DNA of 64,000 nt from an uncultured Lachnospiraceae bacterium (GCA_910585345.1 CAJUDS010000003.1:62001-126000); one strand, 5' to 3'. Positions 1 through 8,559 are shown, numbered from the stretch's first letter. A program made the numbers and translations. The notes: generated by a model not told the origin, from the letters alone.

Positions 1-211
1 CTTCCTTGCGAAGGTTTGCAAGAATATCCCCTTTCCCACGGATTGTAATATATTTGGGCTCGTAATCGTTCTCCACATCGATTCCAAGCTGACTCTTAGG
101 CAAATCCCTTACATGTCCGTTACTGGCCGCAACCTCATAATTAGCCCCCAGGAATTTCTTGATTGTTTTCACCTTGGCTGGCGATTCCACAATTACCAGA
201 TATTTTGCCAT
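1..211 (-). CDS. topA: DNA topoisomerase I, N-terminal part (gene runs off the window)
   Basis: Translating the minus strand from the ATG at 211 gives MAKYLVIVESPAKVKTIKK and then a stretch ending IRGKGDILANLRKE at the window edge. VESPAKVKTI and SNGHVRDLPKS are hallmarks of the TOPRIM domain of bacterial type IA topoisomerase I, which relaxes negative supercoils through a tyrosine-linked single-strand break. The catalytic tyrosine lies outside the window. The start sits 69 bp downstream of dprA on the same strand with no terminator between them, so comM-dprA-topA is probably one transcript, an order common in Clostridia. Only about 70 residues are visible. Confidence 0.93.
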   Translation of the reverse strand, partial: MAKYLVIVESPAKVKTIKKFLGANYEVAASNGHVRDLPKSQLGIDVENDYEPKYITIRGKGDILANLRKE

Positions 212-280
212 CGCTTTATAACTCTCCTCTTCTATAAATCATATGAACTATAAACCAAATTTCTGAGAATGGCAAGTACT

Positions 281-1267
281 TTATATAGAAGAAACACTGC
301 CTTTTCTTTCATATTGGTTTCCGTGCCCCTGTATAATCATATCCCGCATTATAAAATTTATGAGTATCTCCATCGTTTCCTGCAGACTCATATCTTTCCC
401 GGCAGCCGATGCGTTTATTTTTTCATAAAGCTGCTGCAGTGTAAACGGACGCTCCCCCATCTGTTCCCATACCAGCCTTTCCTTTTCTTCCATCCCGCAG
501 GAAAAAAGACCGCAAGTCTCTTCTGTGCAGAGTTTTTCCGCCTCTCCTGCGCTCCCGAGCTGGCACAGGCCATCCTCTGACGCTTTTAGTCCCCTGTCAG
601 ACGCCTCCCATGCCCCGTGCTTTCTATACAAAGCTTCCACGACATCATGCGGAGACAAAGCTGCACCCGCCCCTTGACAGAGCAGTCGGTTGCAGCCGCA
701 GCTCAGTGCATCGGTAACGCGCCCCGGCAGTACGTATACGTCTTTTCCCTGCTCGAGCGCAAAGTCCACAGTGATAAGCGTACCGCTCTTTTCCTTTGCC
801 TCAATGACAAGAATCACATCGGCCAGAGCGCTGATAATCCGGTTTCTCCACGGGAAATGTACCGGCAGCGGCGGTGTTCCCGCCGGATACTCCGATAAAA
901 CACCGCCTTGTTCCAGAAGCCGTTCATACAAGTCTCTGTTGTCTCTTGGATAGCAGACATCCGTACCGCTGCCGAGTACGCCGAAACTTTTACCCCCGGC
1001 GGCCAGCGCTGCCCGTTGCGCGATACCGTCCACGCCAAGCGCCATACCGCTGATCACCTGCACCCCCGCCGCTGCCAGCTCTCCCGCAAACCACTGCGCC
1101 ATTTCTCTCCCATAAGAACTGCACCTCCTTGCGCCTATCACAGCAGCGCAGGGCAATCTCTCATCCGGCAGACACCCTCTGATATAAATACGCTCCGGCG
1201 CATGAGCGATACAACGCAGCGCCCGGGGATAACCGCTGTCCGATCTGTCAACATACCACTCTTTCAC
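281..1267 (-). CDS. dprA: DNA-processing protein DprA
   Basis: DprA (Smf) loads RecA onto incoming single-stranded DNA during natural transformation. The Rossmann-like core is clear: AAVIGARRCSSYGREMA, then ISGMALGVDGIAQRAAL, FGVLGSGTDVCYP, PWRNRIISALAD and SGTLITVDFALEQGKDV, in the family order. The last 100 or so residues end in a probable winged-helix segment. I chose the GTG at 1267 because it follows the comM stop by only 4 bp and has a purine-rich ribosome site (AAAGGGGAG) upstream. The frame stays open further upstream, but only inside comM. The resulting length of 328 residues fits the family. Its place between comM and topA supports cotranscription. Confidence 0.92.
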   Translation of the reverse strand: MKEWYVDRSDSGYPRALRCIAHAPERIYIRGCLPDERLPCAAVIGARRCSSYGREMAQWFAGELAAAGVQVISGMALGVDGIAQRAALAAGGKSFGVLGSGTDVCYPRDNRDLYERLLEQGGVLSEYPAGTPPLPVHFPWRNRIISALADVILVIEAKEKSGTLITVDFALEQGKDVYVLPGRVTDALSCGCNRLLCQGAGAALSPHDVVEALYRKHGAWEASDRGLKASEDGLCQLGSAGEAEKLCTEETCGLFSCGMEEKERLVWEQMGERPFTLQQLYEKINASAAGKDMSLQETMEILINFIMRDMIIQGHGNQYERKGSVSSI

Positions 1268-1271
1268 CTCT

Positions 1272-2807
1272 TCACACTCCCCTTTCCCAATATGCGTGGG
1301 CTGCCGTCCGGTAATACACCGCCTCATTGACATGAAGCGCGCCGATCTTTTCTTTCCCCGCGAGATCTGCAATGGTACGGGCTGTCCGTAAAACCTTATG
1401 ATAAGCTCTGATACTCATGGAAAACACTTGTACCGCCCGGTGCAGCAGCCGCTGCGCCTCCCTGTCAGGCACGCAAAAAGCCTCTATCTCGCCAACACCC
1501 ATCTCGCCGTTGAAACGTATCCCGCTGCCGTTAAACCGTTCCTCCTGTATCCTTCTTGCCTGCAGGATGCGATTCCGTATGGAAACGCTGTTTTCCCCTT
1601 TTTCCTTACCCGACAATTTCCCAATGTCCATTGCGGCCATTTCCACGCACAGATCGATCCGGTCCAGAATCGGCCCCGAAACATGGGAAAGATACCTGCG
1701 TATTTCCGGCTGGCTGCATCTGCACCTTTTCTCGTCCGGATAATACCCACAGGGACAGGGATTCATGGCAGCCGCCAAAATAAAATCCGCCGGGTATGAA
1801 ATATTGCCATAAGCTCTGGCAATCTGCACTCTGCGCTCTTCCAGCGGCTGCCGCAGCATATCGAGTATATTTCTTTTAAATTCCGGCAGTTCATCCAAAA
1901 ACAGTACACCTCTATGGGCAAGACTGACTGCTCCCGGCGCAGGAATCCTGCCGCCGCCAATCAAAGAGCAACCCGTAGCCGTATGATGCGGCGCCAGAAA
2001 AGGCCGTTCCTCCAATATTCTTCCTTCTTCCAGTCTGCCGCATACACTGTATATGGCAGACACTTCCAGGCTCTCTTCCAGAGAGAGCGGCGGCATAATC
2101 GAAGGCAGTCTTCTGGCAATCATCGTCTTGCCGCTGCCGGGAGGACCGATCAGCAAAATATGGTGAAAGCCTGCGACGGCAATCTCTGCCGCACGTTTTA
2201 CCGTTTCCTGTCCCCGGATATCTGAAAAGTCTTCTTTTCGCTTCTGCTTTCTGCCTTCCGCAGCAGCTCTGGCCGGGAACAACCCCGCCTGCTGTGCACC
2301 GTCCCGCAGCATCGCAATTACCTGCGATAAATGTGCGGCGCCATAAACCGTAACGCCGTCTATCACCGCCGCCTCCATACAGTTTTCTTCCGGCACCACA
2401 CAGACCCGGACACCCGCCCGCGCCGCACACTGTACGACCGGCAGAACGCCTTTCACCCGTTTCAGCTCCCCGTTCAATCCCAGTTCTCCCAGAAAAAGAA
2501 TGTCATTTGTCTTTTCCGCCTCCAACTCTCCCATGGAAACAAGCAGTCCTACTGCAGAGGGCAGATCAAAGGCTGTGCCATGCTTTTGTCTGTCTGCCGG
2601 AGACAGGTTGATGGTAATTCTGGACGGCGGAATACGGACTCCCGTATTTTTCAGCGCAACCCGTATCCGCTGTTTCGCCTCCCCTGCTGCTTTACTCAGA
2701 CAGCCTACCATCTCCATACATGGAAGCCCCTGTGCCACATCAACCTCCACCTGCACGAGATAACTGTCAATCCCGCAGAATGCACCTGATAAAATTGTAC
2801 TGAACAT
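1272..2807 (-). CDS. comM: YifB/ComM family Mg-chelatase-like AAA+ ATPase
   Basis: ComM-type hexameric helicases promote branch migration when transforming DNA is recombined into the chromosome. The 511-residue product begins MFSTILSGAFCGIDSYLVQ, the usual ComM N-terminal (LonS5-like) domain with DVAQGLPCMEMVG. A Mg-chelatase-type ATPase follows, with Walker A LLIGPPGSGKTMIARRLPSI, Walker B VLFLDELPEF and the zinc-like NPCPCGYYPDEKRCRCS segment. The C-terminal Mg_chelatase_C region contains RAYHKVLRTARTIADL. The ATG at 2807 has a GGAGGGAAC ribosome site; the open frame to 2879 lacks one. The gene begins the comM-dprA-topA transcript, and a near-consensus promoter lies about 105 bp upstream. 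Confidence 0.93.
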   Translation of the reverse strand: MFSTILSGAFCGIDSYLVQVEVDVAQGLPCMEMVGCLSKAAGEAKQRIRVALKNTGVRIPPSRITINLSPADRQKHGTAFDLPSAVGLLVSMGELEAEKTNDILFLGELGLNGELKRVKGVLPVVQCAARAGVRVCVVPEENCMEAAVIDGVTVYGAAHLSQVIAMLRDGAQQAGLFPARAAAEGRKQKRKEDFSDIRGQETVKRAAEIAVAGFHHILLIGPPGSGKTMIARRLPSIMPPLSLEESLEVSAIYSVCGRLEEGRILEERPFLAPHHTATGCSLIGGGRIPAPGAVSLAHRGVLFLDELPEFKRNILDMLRQPLEERRVQIARAYGNISYPADFILAAAMNPCPCGYYPDEKRCRCSQPEIRRYLSHVSGPILDRIDLCVEMAAMDIGKLSGKEKGENSVSIRNRILQARRIQEERFNGSGIRFNGEMGVGEIEAFCVPDREAQRLLHRAVQVFSMSIRAYHKVLRTARTIADLAGKEKIGALHVNEAVYYRTAAHAYWERGV

Positions 2808-2890
2808 GTTCCCTCCTTTGTCTTTTTTATTTGTAGCGATTGGAAAATATGCGGCGGACTGCCGCAGAAATTGAATCAAGATAATCAGAA

Positions 2891-2909
2891 TTTATGGGAT
2901 TCCCATAAA
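2891..2909. promoter_or_regulatory. 19-bp perfect palindrome at the comM start site (operator candidate)
   Basis: The sequence TTTATGGGA-T-TCCCATAAA has 9-bp arms around one centre base. It begins 4 bp downstream of the comM -10 box and covers the expected transcription start. That position suits a repressor site, but the binding protein is unknown. Confidence 0.6.
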
Positions 2910-2912
2910 ACC

Positions 2913-2941
2913 ATTATAAGGGAATCGCAAACAAAATGCAA
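2913..2941 (-). promoter_or_regulatory. SigA-type promoter of the comM operon
   Basis: On the minus strand TTGCAT (2936-2941) and TATAAT (2913-2918) are separated by exactly 17 bp. Transcription would start near 2906, inside the adjacent palindrome. Confidence 0.75.
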
Positions 2942-3000
2942 GAACAAGCTGCTTTCCGTCACGGAAAATGGATTTCCCAGCTTTTCCATCAGGACAAACG

Positions 3001-3097
3001 TATGCAGAACAGGAATATTCAAAATCGACTGTTTCAGTCAATGTGCAAACGCAAAACTGCCGCACGATTGTCAACTTTCCGAATCTGTAACTTGACC
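3001..3097 (-). repeat. Dispersed intergenic repeat, family B copy
   Basis: This non-coding stretch resembles 23376-23486 in the same orientation. The best-kept blocks are CTTTCCGAATCTGTAACTTG and the segment around ATATTCAAAATCGA. It makes up much of the 467-bp gap between comM and the PilT-type gene, in which I see no gene. Confidence 0.5.
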
Positions 3098-3200
3098 GAA
3101 AATATTCACAGTTCTTTCACAATCTTTCTGCCTCGCTCACTGCGCGGCCTATTCTTCTGCTCCTGCGCCGGGCAGGAACGAGAAACGTGAACGAAACTGT

Positions 3201-3245
3201 TCTTTTCCACGGTGTGTAAATGAATCATTTTGCAAAATCCGGCCA
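3201..3245 (+). repeat. Direct repeat flanking the PilT-type gene, copy 1
   Basis: It shares TCTTTT, CGGTGTGT-AATG and GCAAAATCC with the copy at 4411-4456, roughly three quarters identical by eye. The two copies lie downstream and upstream of the PilT-type gene. Confidence 0.5.
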
Positions 3246-3274
3246 ATGCCCTTTTCTCCAAAACCGCGGCAAAC

Positions 3275-4219
3275 CTAACGCTTTCCTTCCGTCTCCTCCC
3301 AGTCCGGCAGGCATTCCAGTCTGCCGGAGCGGATTAAATCCCTGACCGGACCGGTCACCTGCATAATTTCATAGACAGGCGTCCGCTTGTCCTCCGGCTT
3401 GTCGCGCGAAAACTTCCGCGATACAATCATTTCCAGCACATTTGCCAGCCGCCTGCGGATCTGCTCCTGACGGGACGCCGGGAACGCTCCGGTCAGACAG
3501 GCGACTACATCGGCCGCCTCCGATGTATGGATAAAAGACAACACCAGATGTCCCGCTTCCGCGGCCGTAATTGCCGCGTCAATGGTTTCGGCGTCACGCA
3601 GCTCTCCGACAAGAATCACATCCGGATCTTCCCGCAGCGCCGCACGCAGCGCGCTGGCATAGCTGATACAGTCCAGTCCCACTTCTCTTTGGCTGACAAT
3701 GGACCGCTTGTGGGAATGGATATATTCGATCGGATTTTCCAGTGTGATAATATGCGTCTCCTGCATACTGTTGATTCTGTCAATGACAGCCGCAAGCATG
3801 GCCGACCTGCCGCTGCCCGACGGCCCAGCGGCGAGCACAAGCCCCTGCTTTTTCTCGCAAAGTTCCATAACCTGCTCCGGGATCCCTAAGCTCTCCGGCG
3901 TCGGTATCTCAGGTCCTGTCAGCCGTACCGCCAGAGCCACACTGCCCCGCTGCTTATACGCATTCACCCGGAACCGCCCCAGACTCCGCACCCCAAACGC
4001 CATATCATATTCTCCCTGTTCTTCAAAAAGCCGCCGCTGTGTCTCTGTCATAATGGAAACGAACAGAGCCAGCGTGTCCTCCTGAAGCAGTTTCGGACAG
4101 GACATTGTAACCAATTTCCCGTCCACCCGCATCTTCGGCTGCGCGCCTGCCGCAATATGCACATCCGACGCGCCTGCCTGTACAGCCTCTGTTAATATTC
4201 CCTCAATTGTTACCGCCAT
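3275..4219 (-). CDS. PilT-like type IV pilus ATPase with a changed Walker A lysine
   Basis: PilT-type secretion ATPases power pilus retraction. The N-terminal domain (residues 1-100, ASDVHIAAGAQP) and the RecA-like core are both present: Asp box THIITLENPIEYIH, Walker B DPDVILVGELRD (about 199-209) and His box SFIHTSEAA (about 229). The Walker A at 132-139 reads GPSGSGRS, with arginine 138 where the family has lysine. The codon is AGG on the minus strand, so this is directly visible. Length (314) is slightly below usual PilT. The start has an AAGGAGGAAAC ribosome site. No other pilus gene is in the window. It could be a degenerate ATPase or one with altered nucleotide use. Confidence 0.85.
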   Translation of the reverse strand: MAVTIEGILTEAVQAGASDVHIAAGAQPKMRVDGKLVTMSCPKLLQEDTLALFVSIMTETQRRLFEEQGEYDMAFGVRSLGRFRVNAYKQRGSVALAVRLTGPEIPTPESLGIPEQVMELCEKKQGLVLAAGPSGSGRSAMLAAVIDRINSMQETHIITLENPIEYIHSHKRSIVSQREVGLDCISYASALRAALREDPDVILVGELRDAETIDAAITAAEAGHLVLSFIHTSEAADVVACLTGAFPASRQEQIRRRLANVLEMIVSRKFSRDKPEDKRTPVYEIMQVTGPVRDLIRSGRLECLPDWEETEGKR

Positions 4220-4350
4220 GTTTCCTCCTTGCCTGCGTCACCGACGTCGTCACGGTCCCTAATCTGCATTGCGCATTCCGAAACCCCACCGCATCTGCAT
4301 TTTGTATCTTTTCACTGATTTTAGCGCTTCTCAAGATCTTCTCTCTATCT

Positions 4351-4404
4351 ATTTTACACGCTTTTCGCAAAATGGGAAACGATAATTATTTTGAGTTTTC
4401 CCAT
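4351..4404 (-). promoter_or_regulatory. Weak promoter with an inverted repeat upstream of the PilT-type gene
   Basis: A TAAAAT -10 (4351-4356, minus) lies 17 bp from TTTCCC, a poor -35. That -35 is part of an inverted repeat, ATGGGAAA (4372-4379) and TTTCCCAT (4397-4404), 17 bp apart. The ATGGGA/TCCCAT core also occurs in the comM palindrome. Confidence 0.35.
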
Positions 4405-4410
4405 AAATGC

Positions 4411-4456
4411 TCTTTTGACCGGTGTGTGAATGTTGTGTTTGTGCAAAATCCCGGCA
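4411..4456 (+). repeat. Direct repeat flanking the PilT-type gene, copy 2
   Basis: Partner of 3201-3245. It lies in the 433-bp gap between the PilT-type gene and sigK, which otherwise holds only the PilT-gene promoter region and the sigK terminator. Confidence 0.5.
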
Positions 4457-4530
4457 ATATTTTGTTTGTGAAAAAATGGGGAAAACCGAATAATTACAAA
4501 TTGTGTTATCGGCTAAACTGTTTATATACA

Positions 4531-4562
4531 ACAAAAAGCCGGAAGTTATACGCTCTCCCGGC
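4531..4562 (-). terminator. Terminator after sigK
   Basis: On the minus strand GCCGGGA and TTCCGGC form a 7-bp stem with one G-U pair, followed by TTTTTGTTG. It lies about 90 bp beyond the sigK stop. Confidence 0.6.
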
Positions 4563-4652
4563 CTGCTGTATATTTTTGTCCGTCCTGTAACAGCCGCATC
4601 TCTTTCATCCCCATCTCTCCTACTGCCGCCGTCAAACCGGCTTTTCCGGCCA

Positions 4653-5348
4653 TTATTCCACGGCTTCCATTCCAAGCCGCAGTTTTTCCAGCGCTTTTTT
4701 TTCAATTCTGGATACATAGCTTCTGGATATGCCCAGCATAGCGCCAATCTCCCGCTGGGTTACTTCCTCCCCATGGCCTATAAAAACAGCGGGTGCTGCC
4801 GTGCCGCCGGAAACTTCTTCTCCGGGTATGAGGATGCCATACCGCATGCAGATGATTTCCCTCTCCCGGTCATCCAGCCTGGTGCACAGCAGTTCTCCCA
4901 GCTTCCTCACGCGCCGTTCCAGCTCCATCTGTTCCAGAATATCAGTCTGTTCATTCTCTATAATATCCAGAAGACTGATCTCATTGCCCTCTTTGTCTGT
5001 TCCGATCGGTTCATACAGGGAAACCTCTTTTGATTTCTTTTTCCTTCCCCTGATCATCATAAGCAGTTCATTTTCAATGCATTTGCTGGCATAACTGGAA
5101 AGCCGTATCTTCTTTGCCGCATCAAATGTATTGACCGCTTTGATCAGCCCTATGGTTCCTATGGAAATCAAATCTTCCATATCTTCGTCCAGATTTTGAT
5201 ATTTTTTGGCAATATGGGCCACCAGACGCAGATTCCGTTCGATCAGAAGTGTTCTGGCCTCTTTGGCGCTCTCACTGCCTTCCTCCTGCATATTTTTAAT
5301 GCAGCAGGCTTCTTCCTCTGCGGATAAAGGTTGCTGAAAGGTTTTCAA
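4653..5348 (-). CDS. sigK: RNA polymerase sigma-K factor, no pro-sequence, with an insertion in region 4
   Basis: Sigma-K directs late mother-cell transcription in sporulation. The N-terminus KTFQQPLSAEEEACCIKNM, region 2 (LISIGTIGLIKAVNTFDAAK, residues 60-80) and the C-terminal helix-turn-helix TQREIGAMLGISRSYVSRIE identify the protein. It begins directly at the mature-type N-terminus, so no cleavable pro-peptide is visible, and no skin element interrupts the gene. Residues about 172-192 (around EEVSGGTAAPAVFIG) have no counterpart in the sigma-K proteins I know, where RYGL runs almost straight into the TQRE helix. The start codon is TTG at 5348; the next ATG would remove conserved residues. 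Confidence 0.88.
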   Translation of the reverse strand: MKTFQQPLSAEEEACCIKNMQEEGSESAKEARTLLIERNLRLVAHIAKKYQNLDEDMEDLISIGTIGLIKAVNTFDAAKKIRLSSYASKCIENELLMMIRGRKKKSKEVSLYEPIGTDKEGNEISLLDIIENEQTDILEQMELERRVRKLGELLCTRLDDREREIICMRYGILIPGEEVSGGTAAPAVFIGHGEEVTQREIGAMLGISRSYVSRIEKKALEKLRLGMEAVE

Positions 5349-5376
5349 AAGGAGCCCCCAAAATCAGTTTACTATC

Positions 5377-5405
5377 ATTCTATGAAGCGCCTTTCCCTAA
5401 AGTGC
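5377..5405 (-). promoter_or_regulatory. Possible sigma-E-type promoter of sigK
   Basis: On the minus strand GCACTTT (5399-5405) and CATAGAAT (5377-5384) are 14 bp apart. The -10 resembles the sigma-E consensus CATACAAT and the spacing fits. SigK is a known sigma-E target in other spore formers. The -35 match is only partial. Confidence 0.4.
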
Positions 5406-5508
5406 CTTTCCACACGCCCCCATGGCTGTACCCATTTCGCACTGCCTGCCTGCAAAAATCCACTACCGGCCGTCAGCCTGCCTGTTCTGTTGATCCATAT
5501 CCGCAGCT

Positions 5509-6672
5509 CTACAACAGAAAATCAGCCATCACGCAATTGCTCACATTCACTCCCGCATCCGTCAGACGGACGCGGTCTCCGCTTATCTCCATCATGCCCA
5601 GTTCTATGTGCTTTTTCAATACCGCCCCGTATACCTCTTCCATAGGACGACCGAATCTGTGCATAAATTCCGCCCTTGAAACGCCCTTTGACATCCGCAG
5701 TCCCAAAAACATCGTCTCCTCCATCTGCTCCGCAACCGATAGTCTGTGCCTCTCTCTTTTCTTTGCTTCTGTGGAACTGTCCAGATAAACGTCAAGCTCC
5801 CTGACATTCGACCAGCGTACATTGTCCACCATCGAAGCTGCACCCAGCCCGAAGCCCACATACGCGCCCCGTGTCCAGTACACGCAGTTATGCGCGCATT
5901 CCTTTCCGGGCTTTGCATAGTTGGATATTTCATAACGGCCGTAACCATACATTGCAAGCACCTGTTTTGTCATTTCATACATGGCCCGGTCTGCCTCCTC
6001 ATCCGGCAGCGACGGCTGCACCGTCTCTTTCTCCTCTGTCCTGCCGTCATATTTCTCATAAAAAGGCGTGCCTTCCTCAATGATCAGACTGTAGGCCGAA
6101 ATATGTTCCGGCTCCAGAGCGGCTACGCGCTGCAGCGTAGCCGTACAGGAGGCAAGTGTCTGTCCGGGCAGCGCGCTCATAATATCAATATTTATGTTAT
6201 CGAATCCCATTTTTCTGCACAGCCTGTAACTTTGCAAAAACGAATCCCATGTATGGATTCTGCCCAGGCGCCGCAGCTCCCCGTCATCCGCCGACTGCAG
6301 CCCCAGACTGACACGGTTGACTCCCGCTGCTCTACAGACTGCCAGAGCGCTGCCCGTCACCGTACCGGGATTCATCTCCATTGTAATTTCCACATCCCCA
6401 TCCACCGTATAATTCTCATACACGCACGACAAAATCGTCTGCACCTGACTCCCGGAAAGAAGCGACGGTGTCCCGCCGCCGAGAAATACCGTCGCTACGT
6501 TGTATTCTTTATAATGACAGGCCTGCTCCCTGATTTCAGTGCAGAGCGCCCGTACATACTGCTCTTTTACAGACTCCTGTACGGGAAACGACAGGAAATC
6601 ACAATACAAACATTTCCGCACACAGAACGGAATATGAATATATATACTTAAAGAACGCATGTTATTTATCAT
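5509..6672 (-). CDS. hemW: Radical SAM heme chaperone HemW-like protein
   Basis: HemW, formerly called HemN-like coproporphyrinogen oxidase, binds a 4Fe-4S cluster and heme and inserts heme into client proteins. The radical SAM motif CVRKCLYCDF lies close to the N-terminus after SIYIHIPF. FLGGGTPSLL, NPGTVT, VNRVSLGLQSADDGELRRLGR and NIDIMSALPGQT follow in the usual order, and the HemN_C region lies near the end. Length (387) is normal. The ORF opens with an ATG at 6672 inside the end of lepA; a second ATG at 6660 just after the lepA stop is equally possible, and neither has a strong ribosome site. Translation is probably coupled to lepA. Confidence 0.9.
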   Translation of the reverse strand: MINNMRSLSIYIHIPFCVRKCLYCDFLSFPVQESVKEQYVRALCTEIREQACHYKEYNVATVFLGGGTPSLLSGSQVQTILSCVYENYTVDGDVEITMEMNPGTVTGSALAVCRAAGVNRVSLGLQSADDGELRRLGRIHTWDSFLQSYRLCRKMGFDNINIDIMSALPGQTLASCTATLQRVAALEPEHISAYSLIIEEGTPFYEKYDGRTEEKETVQPSLPDEEADRAMYEMTKQVLAMYGYGRYEISNYAKPGKECAHNCVYWTRGAYVGFGLGAASMVDNVRWSNVRELDVYLDSSTEAKKRERHRLSVAEQMEETMFLGLRMSKGVSRAEFMHRFGRPMEEVYGAVLKKHIELGMMEISGDRVRLTDAGVNVSNCVMADFLL

Positions 6673-8476
6673 CCAGTTTCAATACGCTCATAAACGCTTT
6701 CTGGGGAATCTCCACATTGCCGATCTGCCGCATCCTCTTCTTGCCTTCCTTCTGTTTTTCCAGCAGTTTTTTCTTGCGGGTAATGTCACCGCCATAACAC
6801 TTGGCCAATACATCTTTGCGCATAGCCCTGACAGTTTCCCTGGCAATGATCTTGCCGCCAACCGCTGCCTGGATGGGGATCTCAAACAAGTGTCTTGGAA
6901 TCTCATCTTTCAGCTTTTCACACATTTTTCTGCCCCGTTCATAGGCGCTCTCTCTGTGAACGATAAAAGACAGGGCGTCTACCTCCTCTTTATTGATGAG
7001 AATATCAAGCTTCACCATATCCGAACGTTCATATCCCTTCAGCTCATAATCAAAGGAAGCATATCCTCTTGATCTCGACTTCAGCGCGTCAAAGAAATCA
7101 TAGATGATTTCATTCAGCGGCAGTTCGTAACGCAGCAGTGCCCGCGTCTCTTCCATGTACTCCATACTGCTATAGCGTCCCCGCCGCTCCTGGCACAGCT
7201 CCATGATAGAGCCTACAAACTCCTTCGTCACCATGATTTCCGCACTGACCATCGGCTCTTCCATATAGTCGATCTCCGTGGGATCGGGCAGATTAGATGG
7301 ATTGGTCAGCTCGATAACCCCGCCGTTCGTCTTATACACTTTATAGATTACGCTCGGTGCAGTTGTCACAAGGTCAAGATTGTACTCGCGCTCCAATCTC
7401 TCCTGAATAATTTCCAGATGCAGAAGTCCCAGGAAGCCGCAGCGGAAACCAAAGCCCAGCGCAATTGACGTCTCTGGTTCATAACGAAGCGAAGCGTCAT
7501 TCAACTGCAGCTTTTCCAGCGCATCCCGCAGATCCGGATATTTGGCCCCGTCCGCCGGATACATGCCGCAGTATACCATCGGCGTCACTTCCTTATATCC
7601 CGGCAGCGGCTCTGCACAGGGATCATCGGCATCCGTCACCGTATCGCCTACCATTGTATCTTTTACGTTCTTAATAGAGGCTGTGATATATCCTACCATT
7701 CCTGCAGACAGCTCCTCACAGGGTATAAACTGCCCGGCTCCGAAATATCCTACCTCCACCACTTCCGCCTGCGCCCCTGTCGCCATCATGCGGATCGTTT
7801 TTCCTTTTTTTACCGTACCGTCCATCATTCTGCAGAAAATGATCACGCCTTTGTAAGAGTCGTACAGCGAATCAAAAATCAGCGCCGACAAAGGTTTCTT
7901 TGGATCGCCCGCAGGCGCGGGAATCCTGTTCACAATCTGTTCCAGCACCTCTTCAATGCCAATCCCATTTTTCGCAGAAATCAGCGGCGCATCCTGCGCT
8001 TCCAGACCAATTACATCCTCAATCTCATCTTTCACCCGCTGCGGGTCCGCGCTCGGCAGATCAATTTTATTGATGACCGGAAAGACATCCAGATTATGGT
8101 CCAGCGCCAGATATACATTGGCTAGCGTCTGTGCCTCAATGCCCTGGGCCGCGTCCACCACCAGCACTGCGCCGTCACACGCTGCCAGACTGCGGCTGAC
8201 CTCATAATTGAAATCCACATGTCCAGGCGTATCAATCAGATTCAGAATATATTCCGCACCATCCATGGCTTTGTATACAATACGTACCGCCTGCGACTTA
8301 ATCGTAATGCCCCGCTCACGCTCCAATTCCATATTGTCCAATACCTGCGCCTGCATCTCCCGCTCTGTCAGAAGTCCCGTCTTTTCAATGATGCGGTCCG
8401 CCAATGTAGATTTTCCATGATCAATATGTGCAATGATACAGAAGTTTCTGATCCTGCTCTGGTCAATGTGTGTCAT
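6662..8476 (-). CDS. lepA: Elongation factor 4 (LepA), ribosome back-translocase GTPase
   Basis: LepA is a ribosome-associated GTPase related to EF-G. The G motifs are intact: AHIDHGKSTLADR (P-loop), DTPGHVDFNYEV and NKIDLPSADP. The LepA-specific C-terminus is present, including RRGRYSSMEYMEETR and DVLAKCYGGDITRKKKLLEK. Length (604) matches the family. The ATG at 8476 has a GGACGGGAAGGAAA ribosome site. It overlaps hemW by 11 bp in a two-gene operon that is common in Firmicutes. A promoter lies directly upstream. Confidence 0.97.
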   Translation of the reverse strand: MTHIDQSRIRNFCIIAHIDHGKSTLADRIIEKTGLLTEREMQAQVLDNMELERERGITIKSQAVRIVYKAMDGAEYILNLIDTPGHVDFNYEVSRSLAACDGAVLVVDAAQGIEAQTLANVYLALDHNLDVFPVINKIDLPSADPQRVKDEIEDVIGLEAQDAPLISAKNGIGIEEVLEQIVNRIPAPAGDPKKPLSALIFDSLYDSYKGVIIFCRMMDGTVKKGKTIRMMATGAQAEVVEVGYFGAGQFIPCEELSAGMVGYITASIKNVKDTMVGDTVTDADDPCAEPLPGYKEVTPMVYCGMYPADGAKYPDLRDALEKLQLNDASLRYEPETSIALGFGFRCGFLGLLHLEIIQERLEREYNLDLVTTAPSVIYKVYKTNGGVIELTNPSNLPDPTEIDYMEEPMVSAEIMVTKEFVGSIMELCQERRGRYSSMEYMEETRALLRYELPLNEIIYDFFDALKSRSRGYASFDYELKGYERSDMVKLDILINKEEVDALSFIVHRESAYERGRKMCEKLKDEIPRHLFEIPIQAAVGGKIIARETVRAMRKDVLAKCYGGDITRKKKLLEKQKEGKKRMRQIGNVEIPQKAFMSVLKLDDK

Positions 8477-8507
8477 TTTCCTTCCCGTCCTTTACTTCAT
8501 TTGCATG

Positions 8508-8537
8508 AGTATATCATGTTTCCCGTCTTTGTTGCAA
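8508..8537 (-). promoter_or_regulatory. Promoter of lepA-hemW
   Basis: On the minus strand TTGCAA (8532-8537) and TATACT (8508-8513) are 18 bp apart, about 32 bp upstream of the lepA ATG. Confidence 0.55.
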
Positions 8538-8559
8538 GCCGCCCTGTCACTGCGCCGCT

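Noticed and set aside
2871..3190. Several plus-strand ORFs of 74-84 codons in the comM upstream gap
   Set aside because: They run across the comM promoter, the palindrome and a family B repeat, lack ribosome sites and have no protein-like motifs.
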